Below, one piece after another: positions 34,802 to 47,353 of a stretch of DNA of 60,000 nucleotides. The notes below the pieces were generated by a model that ran no database searches, was not told where the DNA came from, and was given only the letters and a program-made list of their open reading frames with translations. The stretch is from Owenia fusiformis (Eukaryota; Annelida; Polychaeta; Sabellida; Oweniidae). Location: NCBI GenBank assembly GCA_903813345.2, contig CAIIXF020000006.1, positions 33,953,524 through 34,013,523 on the forward strand. The letters are read 5' to 3'. Position 1 is the first letter of the stretch. The number at the start of each line of letters is the position of its first letter. The position numbers and the translations under genes were made by a program.

Positions 34802-35675
34802 CACTCCCCTTCATAAGTTTGGCAACCTTTTTCCCCCATTGAACTACGTGTTAAAGCCTCTTTACGTTTGAATTTTTTTTACTTAACCGGCGATGAAATA
34901 ACTGTACTATTGATGGCAACGTAACTTGACTTTATTTCCAATACCTCCAAATTTTCTCAATTTTTTTCATCAATTACAATAGGTCGAAAATTGATGATAA
35001 ATTTGATGAATTTTTGAAAATCGTCATTCCCATGTAATCCAATGGGAAATGGAGGGTTCGGGGCAAATCAGAAATCAGGATATCTTTTCAGTAATAGATT
35101 CAGCAATAAGTATTTTTATATAGAAAATTGAATTGTCTAACTTTTTTGAACACTAAGTGTTTAGTTTATTTGATGAATATTAAAGTTACAGCACTTCAAG
35201 GTCATTTTTTTAAATAATTTTTCGCCTCCAGTGTTATTTCAATGGGAGAGGTTATTTGAAAAACAATTTTGACTTTAAAGCCCTATAACTTTGTTGAACC
35301 TGAAGAAACATGTCAATTTTTTGTTAAATAAAGTTAGCAAATTCAATTGCCTGCCTAACTCGTATTTTTTGCAAGGACTCGGATAGATGGATATTCTGTC
35401 ATATGACTTGCGGCAAACCTACCATTTCCCATTGGTTAACATGGGAATGTCGATTTTCAAAAATTCATCAAATTTATCATCAATTTTCGACCTATTGTAA
35501 TTGAGGAAAAAAATTGTGAAAATTTGGAGGTATTGGAATTAAAGTCAAATTACGTTTCCATTAATAGTATAAGTATTTTCATCGCAGGTTAAGTAAATAA
35601 AAATTCAAAGGTAAAGAGGCTTTAACACGTAGTTCAATGGGGGAAAAAAGGTTGCCAAACTTATGGAGGGGAGTG
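34802..35675. mobile_element. 874-bp Tc1/mariner-type fold-back with 250-bp arms
   Basis: TA flanks both ends (34800-34801, 35676-35677). The ends read CACTCCCCTTCATAAGTTTG and the inverse of CACTCCCCTCCATAAGTTTG. The inverted arms 34802-35052 and 35422-35675 are about 250 bp with roughly 90 percent identity by eye. The middle 370 bp is noncoding. It is inserted in the 22-bp array. TA duplication and long arms fit a non-autonomous Tc1/mariner element. Confidence 0.9.
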
Positions 35676-35689
35676 TACATCTTTGGAAA

Positions 35690-38085
35690 GCACACTCAAA
35701 TCATAGGTAAAACACAAGTAAATCATTGTATAAGGCACATGTTGGTTACAAGTAAGACACTGATAATTCATAGGTAAAACACAAGTAAATCATGTATAAG
35801 GCACATGTTGGTTACAAGTAAAACACTGATAATTCATAGGTAAAACACAAGTAAATCAAGTATAAGGCACATGTTGGTTACAAGTAAGACACTGAAAATT
35901 CATAGGTAAAACACAAGTAAATCATGTATAAGGCACATGTTGGTTACAAGTAAAACACTGATAATTCATAGGTAAAACACAGGTAAATCAAGTATAAGGC
36001 ACATGTTGGTTACAAGTAAGACACTGATAATTCATAGGTAAAACACAAGTAAACCATGCACATGTTGGTCACAAGTAAGACACTGATAATTCATAGGTAA
36101 AACACAAATAAATCATGTATAAGGCACATGTTGGTTACAAGTAAAACACTGATAATTCATAGGTAAAACACAAGTAAATCAAGTATAAGGCACATGTTGG
36201 TTACTAGTAAGACAATGATAATTCATAGGTAAAACACAAGTAAATCATGTAAAAGGCACATGTTGGTTACAAGTAAGACACTGATAATTCATAGGTAAAA
36301 CACAAATAAATCATGTATAAGGCACATGTTGGTTACAAGTAAGACACTGATAATTCATAGGTAAAACACAAATAAATCATGTATAAGGCACATGTTGGTT
36401 ACAAGTAAGACACTGATAATTCATAGGTAAAACACAAATAAATCATGTATAAGGCACATGTTGGTTACAAGTAAGACACTGATAATTCATAGGTAAAACA
36501 CAAATAAATCATGTATAAGGCACATGTTGGTTACAAGTAAAACACTGATAATTCATAGGTAAAACACAAGTAAATCATGTATAAGGCACATGTTAGTTAC
36601 AAGTAAGACAATGATAATTCATAGGTAAAACACAAGTAAATCATGTATAAGGCACATGTTAGTTACAAGTAAGACAATGATAATTCATAGGTAAAACACA
36701 AGTAAATCATGTATAAGGCACATGTTAGTTACAAGTAAAACACTGATAATTCATAGGTAAAACACAAGTAAATCATGTATAAGGCACATGTTAGTTACAA
36801 GTAAGACAATGATAATTCATAGGTAAAACACAAGTAAATCATGTATAAGGCACATGTTAGTTACAAGTAAGACAATGATAATTCATAGGTAAAACACAAG
36901 TAAATCATGTATAAGGCACATGTTAGTTACAAGTAAGACACTGATAATTCATAGGTAAAACACAAATAAATCATGTATAAGGCACATGTTGGTTACAAGT
37001 AAGACACTGATAATTCATAGGTAAAACACAAATAAATCATGTATAAGGCACATGTTGGTTACAAGTAAAACACTGATAATTCATAGGTAAAACACAAATA
37101 AATCATGTATAAGGCACATGTTGGTTACAAGTAAGACACTGATAATTCATAGGTAAAACACAAGTAAATCATGTATAAGGCACATGTTGGTTACAAGTAA
37201 GACACTGATAATTCATAGGTAAAACACAAATAAATCATGTATAAGGCACATGTTGGTTACAAGTAAGACACTGATAATTCATAGGTAAAACACAAGTAAA
37301 TCATGTATAAGGCACATGTTAGTTACAAGTAAGACAATGATAATTCATAGGTAAAACACAAGTAAATCATGTATAAGGCACATGTTAGTTACAAGTAAAA
37401 CACTGATAATTCATAGGTAAAACACAAGTAAATCATGTATAAGGCACATGTTAGTTACAAGTAAGACAATGATAATTCATAGGTAAAACACAAGTAAATC
37501 ATGTATAAGGCACATGTTAGTTACAAGTAAGACAATGATAATTCATAGGTAAAACACAAGTAAATCATGTATAAGGCACATGTTAGTTACAAGTAAGACA
37601 CTGATAATTCATAGGTAAAACACAAATAAATCATGTATAAGGCACATGTTGGTTACAAGTAAGACACTGATAATTCATAGGTAAAACACAAATAAATCAT
37701 GTATAAGGCACATGTTGGTTACAAGTAAAACACTGATAATTCATAGGTAAAACACAAATAAATCATGTATAAGGCACATGTTGGTTACAAGTAAGACACT
37801 GATAATTCATAGGTAAAACACAAGTAAATCATGTATAAGGCACATGTTGGTTACAAGTAAGACACTGATAATTCATAGGTAAAACACAAATAAATCATGT
37901 ATAAGGCACATGTTGGTTACAAGTAAGACACTGATAATTCATAGGTAAAACACAAGTAAATCATGTATAAGGCACATGTTAGTTACAAGTAAGACAATGA
38001 TAATTCATAGGTAAAACACAAGTAAATCATGTATAAGGCACATGTTAGTTACAAGTAAGACAATGATAATTCATAGGTATGTTAA
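35690..38085. repeat. 66-bp higher-order satellite with a 660-bp tandem duplication
   Basis: The period is 66 bp, and each unit consists of three related 22-mers: AAGTAAATCATGTATAAGGC-AC, ATGTTGGTTACAAGTAAGAC-AC, TGATAATTCATAGGTAAAAC-AC. Thus it derives from the adjacent 22-bp array. Within it, 36661-37320 and 37321-37980 are identical as far as I compared them line by line, a 10-unit duplication. About 36 copies in total. Confidence 0.97.
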
Positions 38086-39143
38086 ATGAAAGAACAAAAG
38101 TACACATAAACTTTGGATAATCCTCATTAAATGATGCAATCAATTCTTAATTTTTTCATTATAGTAAATTGATACTTGGGTATGTGTGCATTTAAAATTA
38201 CTATAAAATGTTTTAAAAACTGTGCAATTGATAACAAAACTGTTTTAAGTTTGTTTTAAGCCTAATGAGATGTAATTGTTTATTTTCTATATCTTTTATA
38301 ATTCTTAAAAAGTGTTAAGAAGTCTTTAAGAAGTATTTAGTACTTTTGATGTGTCGGACTTGGATTGATTGTCTGACCAATTAGCTCATTTTATTTTTAT
38401 AATAAATTCTTTTTTTAATGAGGTTTTAGTTGTCTTAATCAGAGTTTCTATGTTTGATTAACTATTTAATTGAATTCAAGTATGGTACAAAATAATTGTT
38501 TGCTTTTGATGTTTATTTAATACAATATAAAATAAATATTTATTGAAGTTATCTAAACAGTCGCACTCTCTAACATAACATTACATTATCATTTGTCTTA
38601 TATTGTAATTATAATTAGATTTTGATTGTCTTTTATTCAGTTTAAAAATCAAATAAATTATTGATATGCCATTAGCCAAAATGTTACTAAATTCAGTGAT
38701 ATTATATCAGGACAGAGTTTTATATGATCCGTCTGCATGTTTGTATTGAGAATACGATTTACATGCACCGTAGGATATTGAAGTTGTTTTTTGAGGAGCG
38801 TCAACAATGCGTCATTGTCCTATGGTATGTAGAATTATATTTTAAGTTTTATTAGTCTCGAATCTTTTGTGTTAAACTCGAGGCACATTCATAGTATGAA
38901 CAAAAACATATTCAATCATTTTTCATTTTGTAATGTTTTTGAATAGTGTCCTTATTATGTGTTTTTTTTCTGATCAAAAACCCCATTTGTATTAATTATT
39001 ACATTGTCTCGGTTATGAAAAATGGTACACTCTTAATAATAAAATGGTTTGATTTTAGAACACTTTTAAAAGATTGATATACTTTTGTATGTCTGTAATG
39101 TAGATGTAATATATTGCATAATACTTGACATTGATTCATTATA
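38086..39143. other. AT-rich stretch, no gene
   Basis: Very AT-rich sequence with no recognised family. Confidence 0.45.
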
Positions 39144-39765
39144 TATTTCTTTTATTGACATTTTGTATCAAAACATGACACATTAGTCTATGTACAAACT
39201 AGGCTGTCTTGACACAAGACAATACTACACTATTAACTAAATGCTAGACTACATTTATAACTAAACTTTATACATGTAACATATAATCATTAGTATGAGG
39301 CTACAGGCTTTCTATAAAACTTGATGCATAAAAGATAAAAAGAAGATATTAGCAGTGTAGCACAGTAATTGTAGTCTACTCTAAATTTTGGAAAGAATGG
39401 TAAACATATTTGCCAATATGCCTTTGAACAGTAATATTTTGCGAAGACAATAGCATTTTAAAATTTGTTTCATTGATTAGAAAATCAGGTCCAAATATTT
39501 CTTTCATTTTTTCTAGAAGGACACTCCTTTGTGCATGTTTTTTACAATTAATAAAAAAATGTTTTTCATCTTCTACAGATTTACAAGTTAGGCAAAGTCT
39601 ATCATTTATTGGAATAGGTTTAGGTTTAGAATAGCGGCCTGTTTCAATTCGAAGTTTGTGTGAGCTTAGTCTAAACCTGGCTATTGATTGTCTATATTTT
39701 CTATTATCAAGTTTTGTATAAGTATCCAAGGAAAAGTCATTCTTAAAGGTGTTATATGTGCGAAG
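39144..39765 (-). mobile_element. 5'-truncated non-LTR retrotransposon (LINE), 3' end
   Basis: The minus strand carries the C-terminus of a reverse transcriptase protein (39765-39376), then a 3'UTR of about 230 bp ending GTCAATAAAAGAAATATA. The 3' tail matches the pieces at 10190 and 29971. Most LINE copies are truncated at the 5' end during insertion, which explains the missing RT domain. Confidence 0.85.
39376..39756 (-). pseudogene. LINE reverse-transcriptase C-terminal fragment
   Basis: In frame the segment reads LRTYNTFKNDFSLDTYTKLD, then FRLSSHKLRIETGRY, RLCLTCKSVEDEKHFFINC and RSVLLEKMKEIFGPDF. The pattern FR.S.H.L.IE.GR.......R.C..C....D..HF...C is the Cys/His-containing C-terminal segment of many animal LINE proteins. 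A stop lies just upstream of LRTY, and the region further upstream is not clearly coding. Residual frame length is 117-127 codons with a normal stop after QNLE. It is a dead copy. Confidence 0.85.
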
Positions 39766-39769
39766 TCAT

Positions 39770-42399
39770 TAATATTTTATTGTGTGATCTATTATTCACA
39801 AAGAGTCGTCACCTGGTATTTTTGTCTAAGGCTTGGGAAATTAAAATCTTTATACATCAAAGTTTTGAGAATATATTTGTTCTTGACCTTAAAGTTGTAT
39901 AATGTAAAAATTCTCCAGGCAAAATTTTGCACTTTATATTTCTTTTGTCTTCAAAGCTTAAATATATAATTGTGGCACTTAGTAGACAAAACACACCTCA
40001 TTAAATATTTATTTATTAAGTTATTTATTTATTAAACAGTATTTATAGAACAGTATTTCCAATTAAAAATGAATAATTATTATAAAAAAATCAATAGATT
40101 TCAATAATATTCAAAGTCTCCATACAACAGTTTGTTATTTTACGTGCAACTCAATGTGCTATTTATTATTATTATTTTCATACTAACTGCGCAATGGTAG
40201 ATCCAGGGGTTTGGGCTATGCTGTAGGTTCAATTTGCACAAAAATTAGCTGAAATTTAGAAAGATGTTGCATTGTGAAAATTCCCAGTTGTTCATTTTAG
40301 AGGGTTTCTCTTTTTAGATGCTTCTTTAAAAGAGATCTGGTAATTGCTATAGGCCCCTGGACTTCAGGATAGCTTCTCACCAGCTGGTGGGATGATACTC
40401 ATTTACCCCATTAGCTCATTGCTCAGGTGTTTGTTAGGGGTATATTAGGAAACATGTTCTTTAAGGTAGAGTGTTCATTCATCAGTATTCTCCCCAAGAA
40501 GGTGCAGAATTATAATTTTCACAGTTGATTAGAATATGCCCATTTTCAGGATTTTTCAATTATCAAGTGAAAGAAAATAAGATTTCAAGTTGGTGCATGC
40601 CAATTTTGAAAATCTCAAGTGAGTGCAGAACCTACTTGTCTTAATACTAGGTGATCAGAGATGCCATTAAGAAAGATGGTTTTCTGTATTAGTGCCAACT
40701 TATAAGGTACTTTTTTCTTACTTACAAAGTACCATTTTCTGAAAGGTCTTTTTCATTAGAAAATTTGAATTGCATTTATTGGAATTAAGTATATGTAGAA
40801 TTTAGTACAAACCCTTTGAGATGACCCCCTTACTGAAGTCATTCAATCATTATTAGTAGGATGGGTGTTCAGAAAGTGGGAATGAAATTTTTGCATTATT
40901 ACTCAAAAGTGATGGTATCCAAATATCAACAGTTGTAGGAGTTTTATTAAGGGGAGGGGTTAATTTTAGTTTTCTTGTAAAACCTTTTCAGCTTCTCAAA
41001 TTTGTTATATGGGGGAGGGGATGGAGCTTCACCATAAACCTAATTTTTTCTATAACTGTCTATATATTTAGATACCACCCATAAGTAAAGGTGCTCACCC
41101 AGTGGTTTATCAACTGTAGATTGTGCTCATTAGGGTCGGTGATTCATCCTCAATTTTTATCATTTTTTAATAATCTGTGGGGGGGGGTCGGGGGTCACAC
41201 TATTACACATTCTTGCATTAAGTTCTCTGAAAACATTTAGCTTAATCTATACAAGTATAATGATTGTAAACATTGACCTAGATTTCTGAAACAGGTGGCA
41301 ATTGCGCATATTGTAAGGTTCAAGGCAATGCTTGACCCATGGACCGTTATCTATAATCTTGCACACTCATCATAGTCATTTCATATCATTCTTGACTTCA
41401 CATTTCAAGCAAACTTTAAACAGTATAGAGACAATTATACATAAATTCATACATTAACGTTTTTTAAGTTTTAATAATGCCTATTGGGTCTTTATTAGAT
41501 CTGAATGAACTTTTATTTCATTTTTCTTTGCGACTCAAGTCTGTGTGTCATGTTAAGAATATACAATAGCTCCGACACATGACAAAAAATAATAAAGAAA
41601 ATTAACTTAACCTTTAAAATCATATATGAAGCATTTATTAAAAGCCTTTTGGAAATCATAAAACATTTAATGCTGCTTTATCTTATTTAGGTTCACGAAA
41701 TATGAAATTGAAATTCCCATACATATTTTGTGAACAAAAATGTTTTTTACCTTTTGAAAATCGTCATTATCTTTAATTGTATATCAAGTTGGCCAAGCGT
41801 AAAGTCTGTTATAAAAAATGCTCAAAACGATAAATCGTATTGAGAATATTATTGTAATTTCATGCCAAAAACTTGAAAACTAATTTATTTTATAAAATTC
41901 CATCTCACAATGATGAGACTTGACATTTAGAGGTACAAAGCATTGTTAGAAAATTGCATTCAACATTTCACTTTGACGTCCAAAATACCAGACACTAAAG
42001 ATTGTATGTGCTTTATCCTACTGATGTCGTATATTGTATATTTATGAGTTTAGGAACCCATCTTAAAAAGTCACAATACCTTTAGTAAACATCTGTTTGT
42101 TAACTTTAAAACATTTTATATCAAGTTTGGTTGAAACAAAGAGTGCCATAAAATCATAAAAGACAATATGATCACCTGGCCACAATGAAATCTGTCTCTA
42201 TGTGTTGGAATGTGTAAAGCGGCCCTGTATCACAATGACGAATAATAACTATGTGAAAAAACAAATTGCAGCTGCTTGGAAAGAGCATATTTATACATAG
42301 TCAGGTATTCCAATGTTTTATTGTTCTTATACAGTGAAAAAGATAATACAATAAACATGTACATGTATTTCAAGTATATGGAATTATGTTATATGAAAA
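39770..42399. other. AT-rich stretch, no gene
   Basis: No coding family recognised. A G-rich run lies near 41177. Several short G-rich tracts (40955-41030) may be decayed MITEs. Confidence 0.4.
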
Positions 42400-42605
42400 T
42401 ATAGTTCATGGATGAAAATATGGTACATCAAATATGGTGCATATATGAAAATATGGTGGACCAAATAAAGTACAAACATGGTAGTATGCATTCATGATAA
42501 CATGTAACATGATGATATGGTATGATATACATGAAAATATGGTACATGAAAATATATTGAAATTATGGTATATGAAATATAATACATGTACATATACATG
42601 AAAAG
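42400..42605. repeat. Irregular ATGAAAATATGGTACAT repeat
   Basis: The words ATGAAAATATGGTACAT, ATATGGTGCATATATG and similar recur without a fixed period over about 200 bp. It is simple-sequence-like DNA just before the next satellite. Confidence 0.7.
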
Positions 42606-42720
42606 ACAATGTTGTTTAATATGCATGTTTTTTTTTATACTTCATTTGATTTTAAAAAGTTTAAATGTTTTTTAATACATGTCATCTGTTCAGTCTTATA
42701 TCACATTTGATTTGCATTTT

Positions 42721-44625
42721 TATGTTGTCAATGCAATGTTGTCAATGCAGGGTTATGTTATCAATGCAATGTTATGTTGTCAATGCAGGGTTATGTTGTC
42801 AATGCAATGTTGTCAATGCAGTGTTATGTTGTCAATGCAATGTTGTCAATGCAGGGTTATGTTGTCAATGCAATGTTGTCAATGCAGGGTTATGTTATCA
42901 ATGCAATGTTATGTTGTCAATGCAGGGTTATGTTGTCAATGCAATGTTGTCAATGCAGTGTTATGTTGTCAATGCAATGTTGTCAATGCAGGGTTATGTT
43001 GTCAATGCAATGTTGTCAATGCAGGGTTATGTTGTCAATGCAATGTTGTCAATGCAGGGTTATGTTGTCAATGCAATGTTGTCAATGCAGGGTTATGTTA
43101 TCAATGCAATGTTATGTTGTCAATGCAGGGTTATGTTGTCAATGCAATGTTGTCAATGCAGTGTTATGTTGTCAATGCAATGTTGTCAATGCAGGGTTAT
43201 GTTGTCAATGCAATGTTGTCAATGCAGGGTTATGTTGTCAATGCAATGTTGTCAATGCAGGGTTATGTTGTCAATGCAATGTTGTCAATGCAGGGTTATG
43301 TTATCAATGCAATGTTATGTTGTCAATGCAGGGTTATGTTGTCAATGCAATGTTGTCAATGCAGTGTTATGTTGTCAATGCAATGTTGTCAATGCAGGGT
43401 TATGTTGTCAATGCAATGTTGTCAATGCAGGGTTATGTTGTCAATGCAATGTTGTCAATGCAGGGTTATGTTGTCAATGCAATGTTGTCAATGCAGGGTT
43501 ATGTTATCAATGCAATGTTATGTTGTCAATGCAGGGTTATGTTGTCAATGCAATGTTGTCAATGCAGTGTTATGTTGTCAATGCAATGTTGTCAATGCAG
43601 GGTTATGTTGTCAATGCAATGTTGTCAATGCAGGGTTATGTTATCAATGCAATGTTATGTTGTCAATGCAGGGTTATGTTGTCAATGCAATGTTGTCAAT
43701 GCAGTGTTATGTTGTCAATGCAATGTTGTCAATGTAGTGTTATGTTGTCAATGCAATGTTGTCAATGCAGGGTTATGTTGTCAATGCATTGTTATGTTAT
43801 CGATGCAATGTTGTCAATGCAGGGTTATGTTGTCAATGCAATGTTATGTTGTCAATGCAATGTTGTCAATGCAGTGTTATGTTGTCAATGCAGGGTTATG
43901 TTGTCAATGCAACGTTGTCAATGTAGGGTTATGTTGTCAATGCAATGTTGTCAATGCAGTGTTATGTTGTCAATGCAATGTTGTCAATGCAGGGTTATGT
44001 TGTCAATGCAATGTTGTCAATGCAGGGTTATGTTGTCAATGCAATTTTGTCAATGCAGGGTTATGTTGTCAATGCAATGTTGTCAATGCAGTGTTATGTT
44101 GTCAATGCAATGTTGTCAATGCAGGGTTATGTTGTCAATGCAATGTTGTCAATGCAGGGTTATGTTGTCAATGCAATGTTGTCAATGCAGTGTTATGTTG
44201 TCAATGCAATGTTGTCAATGAAGTGTTATGTTGTTAATGCAGTGTTATGTTGTCAATGCAGGGTTATGTTGTCAATGCAACGTTGTCAATGTAGGGTTAT
44301 GTTGTCAATGCAATGTTGTCAATGCAGTGTTATGTTGTCAATGCAATGTTGTCAATGTAGTGTTATGTTGTTAATGCAGTGTTCTGTTGTCAATGCAGGG
44401 TTATGTTGTCAATGCAATGTAATGTTGTTAATGCAGTGTTATGTTGTCAATTCAATGTTGTCAGTGCAATGTTATGTTTCCAATGCAATGTTATGTTGTC
44501 AATGCAAGGTTATGTTATCGATGCAATGTTGTTAATGCAGTGCTATGTTGTCAATGCAGGGTTATGTTGTCAATGCAATGTTATGTTGTCTATGCAGGGT
44601 TATGTTGTCAATGCAATGTTGTTTT
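42721..44625. repeat. 33-bp based satellite with 203-bp higher-order repeat
   Basis: The basic unit is TGTTGTCAATGCAA joined to TGTTGTCAATGCAGGGTTA (14 + 19 = 33 bp). The marker GGTTATGTTATCAATGC recurs at 42751, 42888, 43091, 43294, 43497 and 43634, giving spacings of 137, 203, 203, 203 and 137 bp (they differ by 66 = 2 x 33). The right end is degraded. Open frames of up to 518 codons in several plus frames result from the stop-free period; they encode Cys-rich repeats such as CCQCNVVNAGL with no family match and should not be called genes. Confidence 0.97.
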
Positions 44626-44639
44626 ACTTCAGTTATAGC

Positions 44640-45352
44640 TGAATTTTCATTTTATTTGCTTGAAAATATTCCTACTCCTAAATTCATAAAAATGGAAATA
44701 TTGTATATTAAAATATATAAAAGAAAATATGTATAGACAAAGGTCCCAAGTTTAAAAACTTTCCCACAGGATTTTATATCGTGACTAACGAGCTTAGACG
44801 GCTCAATAATGGAAGTTAATTCAACAAATACTTCTATTAGTATCTGGGCAATCTCAAGACAAACGTCTTTTGAAACATGACACACGGTTTAATAGCTACC
44901 TATATCCTTTTATATGATGGAAATGATGTTTTTTTGTTGAAAACAATAAATAACAATGGCCTATATAGGCTGGTCTAGACTGTAGTTGTATTTTTATGTT
45001 TTTTTTGTTAAGATCATAAAGATTGGTATTCGTTTACAGGCTCTCTGGGTAGAGAAAATCTAGGAGCTCAGAGTACAGTCTACCTTGGTGACATGAGTCC
45101 TGTTACGATCAATCATTGTTCTTGGCCTGTAGTATAGTCTATATAATCACAATCAGTGTTTAATAAATCATTATTGACACATTGTTTTTCTCAGCACTTT
45201 TTTAATTCACGCTTTCTTGCTCTGTCGATCTGGGAACAATTGAAGCTAACGCCTGGTCATTAAGGAAAGTGAGAGGTTAAAGAGTTCCCCAATGAAGATG
45301 GCCCTACTTCAACTTTAGCGATTGTATCCATCGGCAAAATGTCATGGTTGTC
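44640..45352. other. Stretch without a gene
   Basis: No open frame with a recognisable family. Moderate complexity at 45030-45330. Confidence 0.4.
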
Positions 45353-45500
45353 ATGTTTTAAAATCCAAAATTACATTAAATTGAGTGAAATTACCAAGGA
45401 ATAAAATAAACAGGCTTGAGGGACAGACTTTAAATTAAACGAAAATGCAAGAAAATGTTATTGTTTAATTAAATGTTAGAGAGAAATCGAGTGAAATATG
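45353..45500 (+). repeat. Dispersed 165-bp repeat, copy 6
   Basis: Shared blocks are ATGTTTTAAAATCCAAAATT, GGAATAAAATAAACAGGC, AAATTAAACGAAAATGCAAG and GTTAGAGAGAAATCGAGTGA. Confidence 0.7.
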
Positions 45501-46390
45501 GATGACAATAGAGGACTTAAGACATGGGTTCAACTAGCGTCTTTTTGTGAAAGATAAGAACCTCTGTGTTACCATGCCCAGTGAACCTGAAACTTAATAA
45601 TCGTTGACAAGAAATAAAAAATTCACTTTATATGACCTGGTTAAAGTAGTCCATTATAAAGAGGTCTAAAGGTTGTCTGAGATCATTCCTGTTAAGTGAG
45701 TATTGTCTGTTTGGATAATATTAGTGTTTTGTAGAGTTTGGTTGAGAATTCTACTTGGCTTCTCCTACAGGAGACAGTAGATTTGGTGATGTTGCTATTT
45801 AATCATATCATTACATATATATGGTATTGTCACCAAATTGGTGGTTGAATAAATATACAAATATATACATGGGCTCAATGAAAATATATTTATATAACTG
45901 AGTTAAAAATATACTGTGATTGACAGGTGTTTTATGATCTTATCCAAGAGGCTTCTCCTTTAGGACATATGGGATATTCTATATATGATATAGCCACTAA
46001 GTTGCATCACGTAACCTCACCAAATATTGTAACTGTAAAACCACCGGTTATTGCTTTTTATGGTGAGACTTTCTTATTGAAGATAATTTGACAGACAAGT
46101 CAGCATCATATTGGGACCTGGAGATCGTATTGTTCTTTGATAGATCAATATGCCCATTGTTAGCAAATAAATTGAATTTAAGGTTGAATGGTTCTAGATA
46201 TGTTTCATTAGCTGCCAGAAATGGTTCAGGAGATCATCGTATTCTGTTCAATACAATGCCGTGACGATCATGTTTCTTATTGTGAAATAGAGGGGAACAG
46301 AGAGAATTAATTACCAAGAAGTGAAGGTAGGAATTTTTTTGACCAGTAACAAGATGTTGCAATGGTTATAAATTCAAAGTTGATAGATAA
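45501..46390. other. Complex noncoding sequence
   Basis: Between repeat copies, 46030-46320 is of normal complexity and unlike the surrounding repeats, but I cannot show coding or conservation from one sequence. Confidence 0.3.
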
Positions 46391-46520
46391 GGAGTGGAGT
46401 TAGCAAGAAATATAGAAAACAAGCATGTAGTCAACACTCTAAATTCTATAGAAATACGAGAAAACTAGATAGTTAATTTGAGTTATAGAAAGCATTGTAG
46501 AATAGTCATTAGCAGGCGGA
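46391..46520 (+). repeat. Dispersed 165-bp repeat, copy 7
   Basis: Shared blocks are GGAGTGGAGTTAGCAAGAAA, CATGTAGTCAACACTCTAAA, TTCTATAGAAATACGAGAAA and the terminal AGCAGGCGGA. Confidence 0.7.
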
Positions 46521-46649
46521 CACTTGAAATCATTAGATGGAGTGTAAAAGAAGAACTGTATCATGATGTATATCTTGCACTTTTGTCCCGTTTTCTTATG
46601 AAAAATAATCTATCCTGCTTATAGTCCCTCCATCAATTTATTTGTCATA

Positions 46650-46684
46650 TGTTTGTTTGTTTGTTTGTTTATTTGTTTGTTTAG
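46650..46684. repeat. GTTT microsatellite
   Basis: About eight GTTT tetranucleotides with one interruption. Confidence 0.9.
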
Positions 46685-46939
46685 GCTATGAGATTGGTGC
46701 AAGAATAAGGTTAAGCCACATAAATGCCATAGCCTCCTGAAGGAGAAGTTTCTCAGCTTAGAATATATGAACCAGTCAATCATATTAACATTTCTTTTTG
46801 TCCCGTAAATTCTCCATAAAAAATCTGGTTGGCCCCAGGGTCAAACAATTTATTCTAGATAACATAGATCATATGGAGACCAGTAAAAAAAGTTTTTCTA
46901 ATGTCATTCCTTTTGACCCATTTCTCTTTAAAATATTGA

Positions 46940-47055
46940 ATAAACTGACTTATTTTTTACATTTCCATATAATTTAAAGTTCTATCTTCAGCCCTCTTAA
47001 CTTTATTCTATCCCAATTCCACTCTTCTTCACTCTATTTCTGTTTTAAAAAATGA
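46940..47055 (-). repeat. Dispersed 165-bp repeat, copy 8 (partial, inverted)
   Basis: The plus strand reads CTTTATTCTATCCCAATTCC, TTCACTCTATTTCTGTTTTA, the inverse of the 5' half of the family. The 3' half is missing or too diverged. Confidence 0.55.
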
Positions 47056-47214
47056 ACTCCAAGATTTTTTTCTGATGGGCTAAAGATCTTCATGGCTCAC
47101 TCGCTTGCAGGATTAATTACCTGTGAAATATCAGACAATGCATTCTAAGTCATACCTGGCCTCCAATAAAGATTTATTGCCTATTCTTGCAGATAAAATA
47201 TTTTTGGGGGTTAT

Positions 47215-47353
47215 ATTTTCAAAGGTGAAATACAGGACAAAGTAGGGCAATAAACAATGATTAAGATATATAGGGATATACCTAACACTCTTAATTGTAC
47301 AAATATGCAAGAATATAAAATACTTTATTCAAATTTTAGAGAGAAATAGCAAG
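47215..47353 (+). repeat. Dispersed 165-bp repeat, copy 9
   Basis: Shared blocks are CACTCTTAATTGTACAAATA, TGCAAGAATATAAAATACTT, TATTCAAATTTTAGAGAGAA and ATAGCAAG. Confidence 0.7.

Noticed and set aside
35690-38085. CRISPR array
   Set aside because: Repeats are contiguous 66-mers without unique spacers, in a eukaryotic context.
42665-44535. Long Cys-rich open frames (518, 487, 352 and 196 codons)
   Set aside because: They lie in overlapping frames over a 33-bp satellite, contain only the repeat, and have no flanking splice signals or family match.
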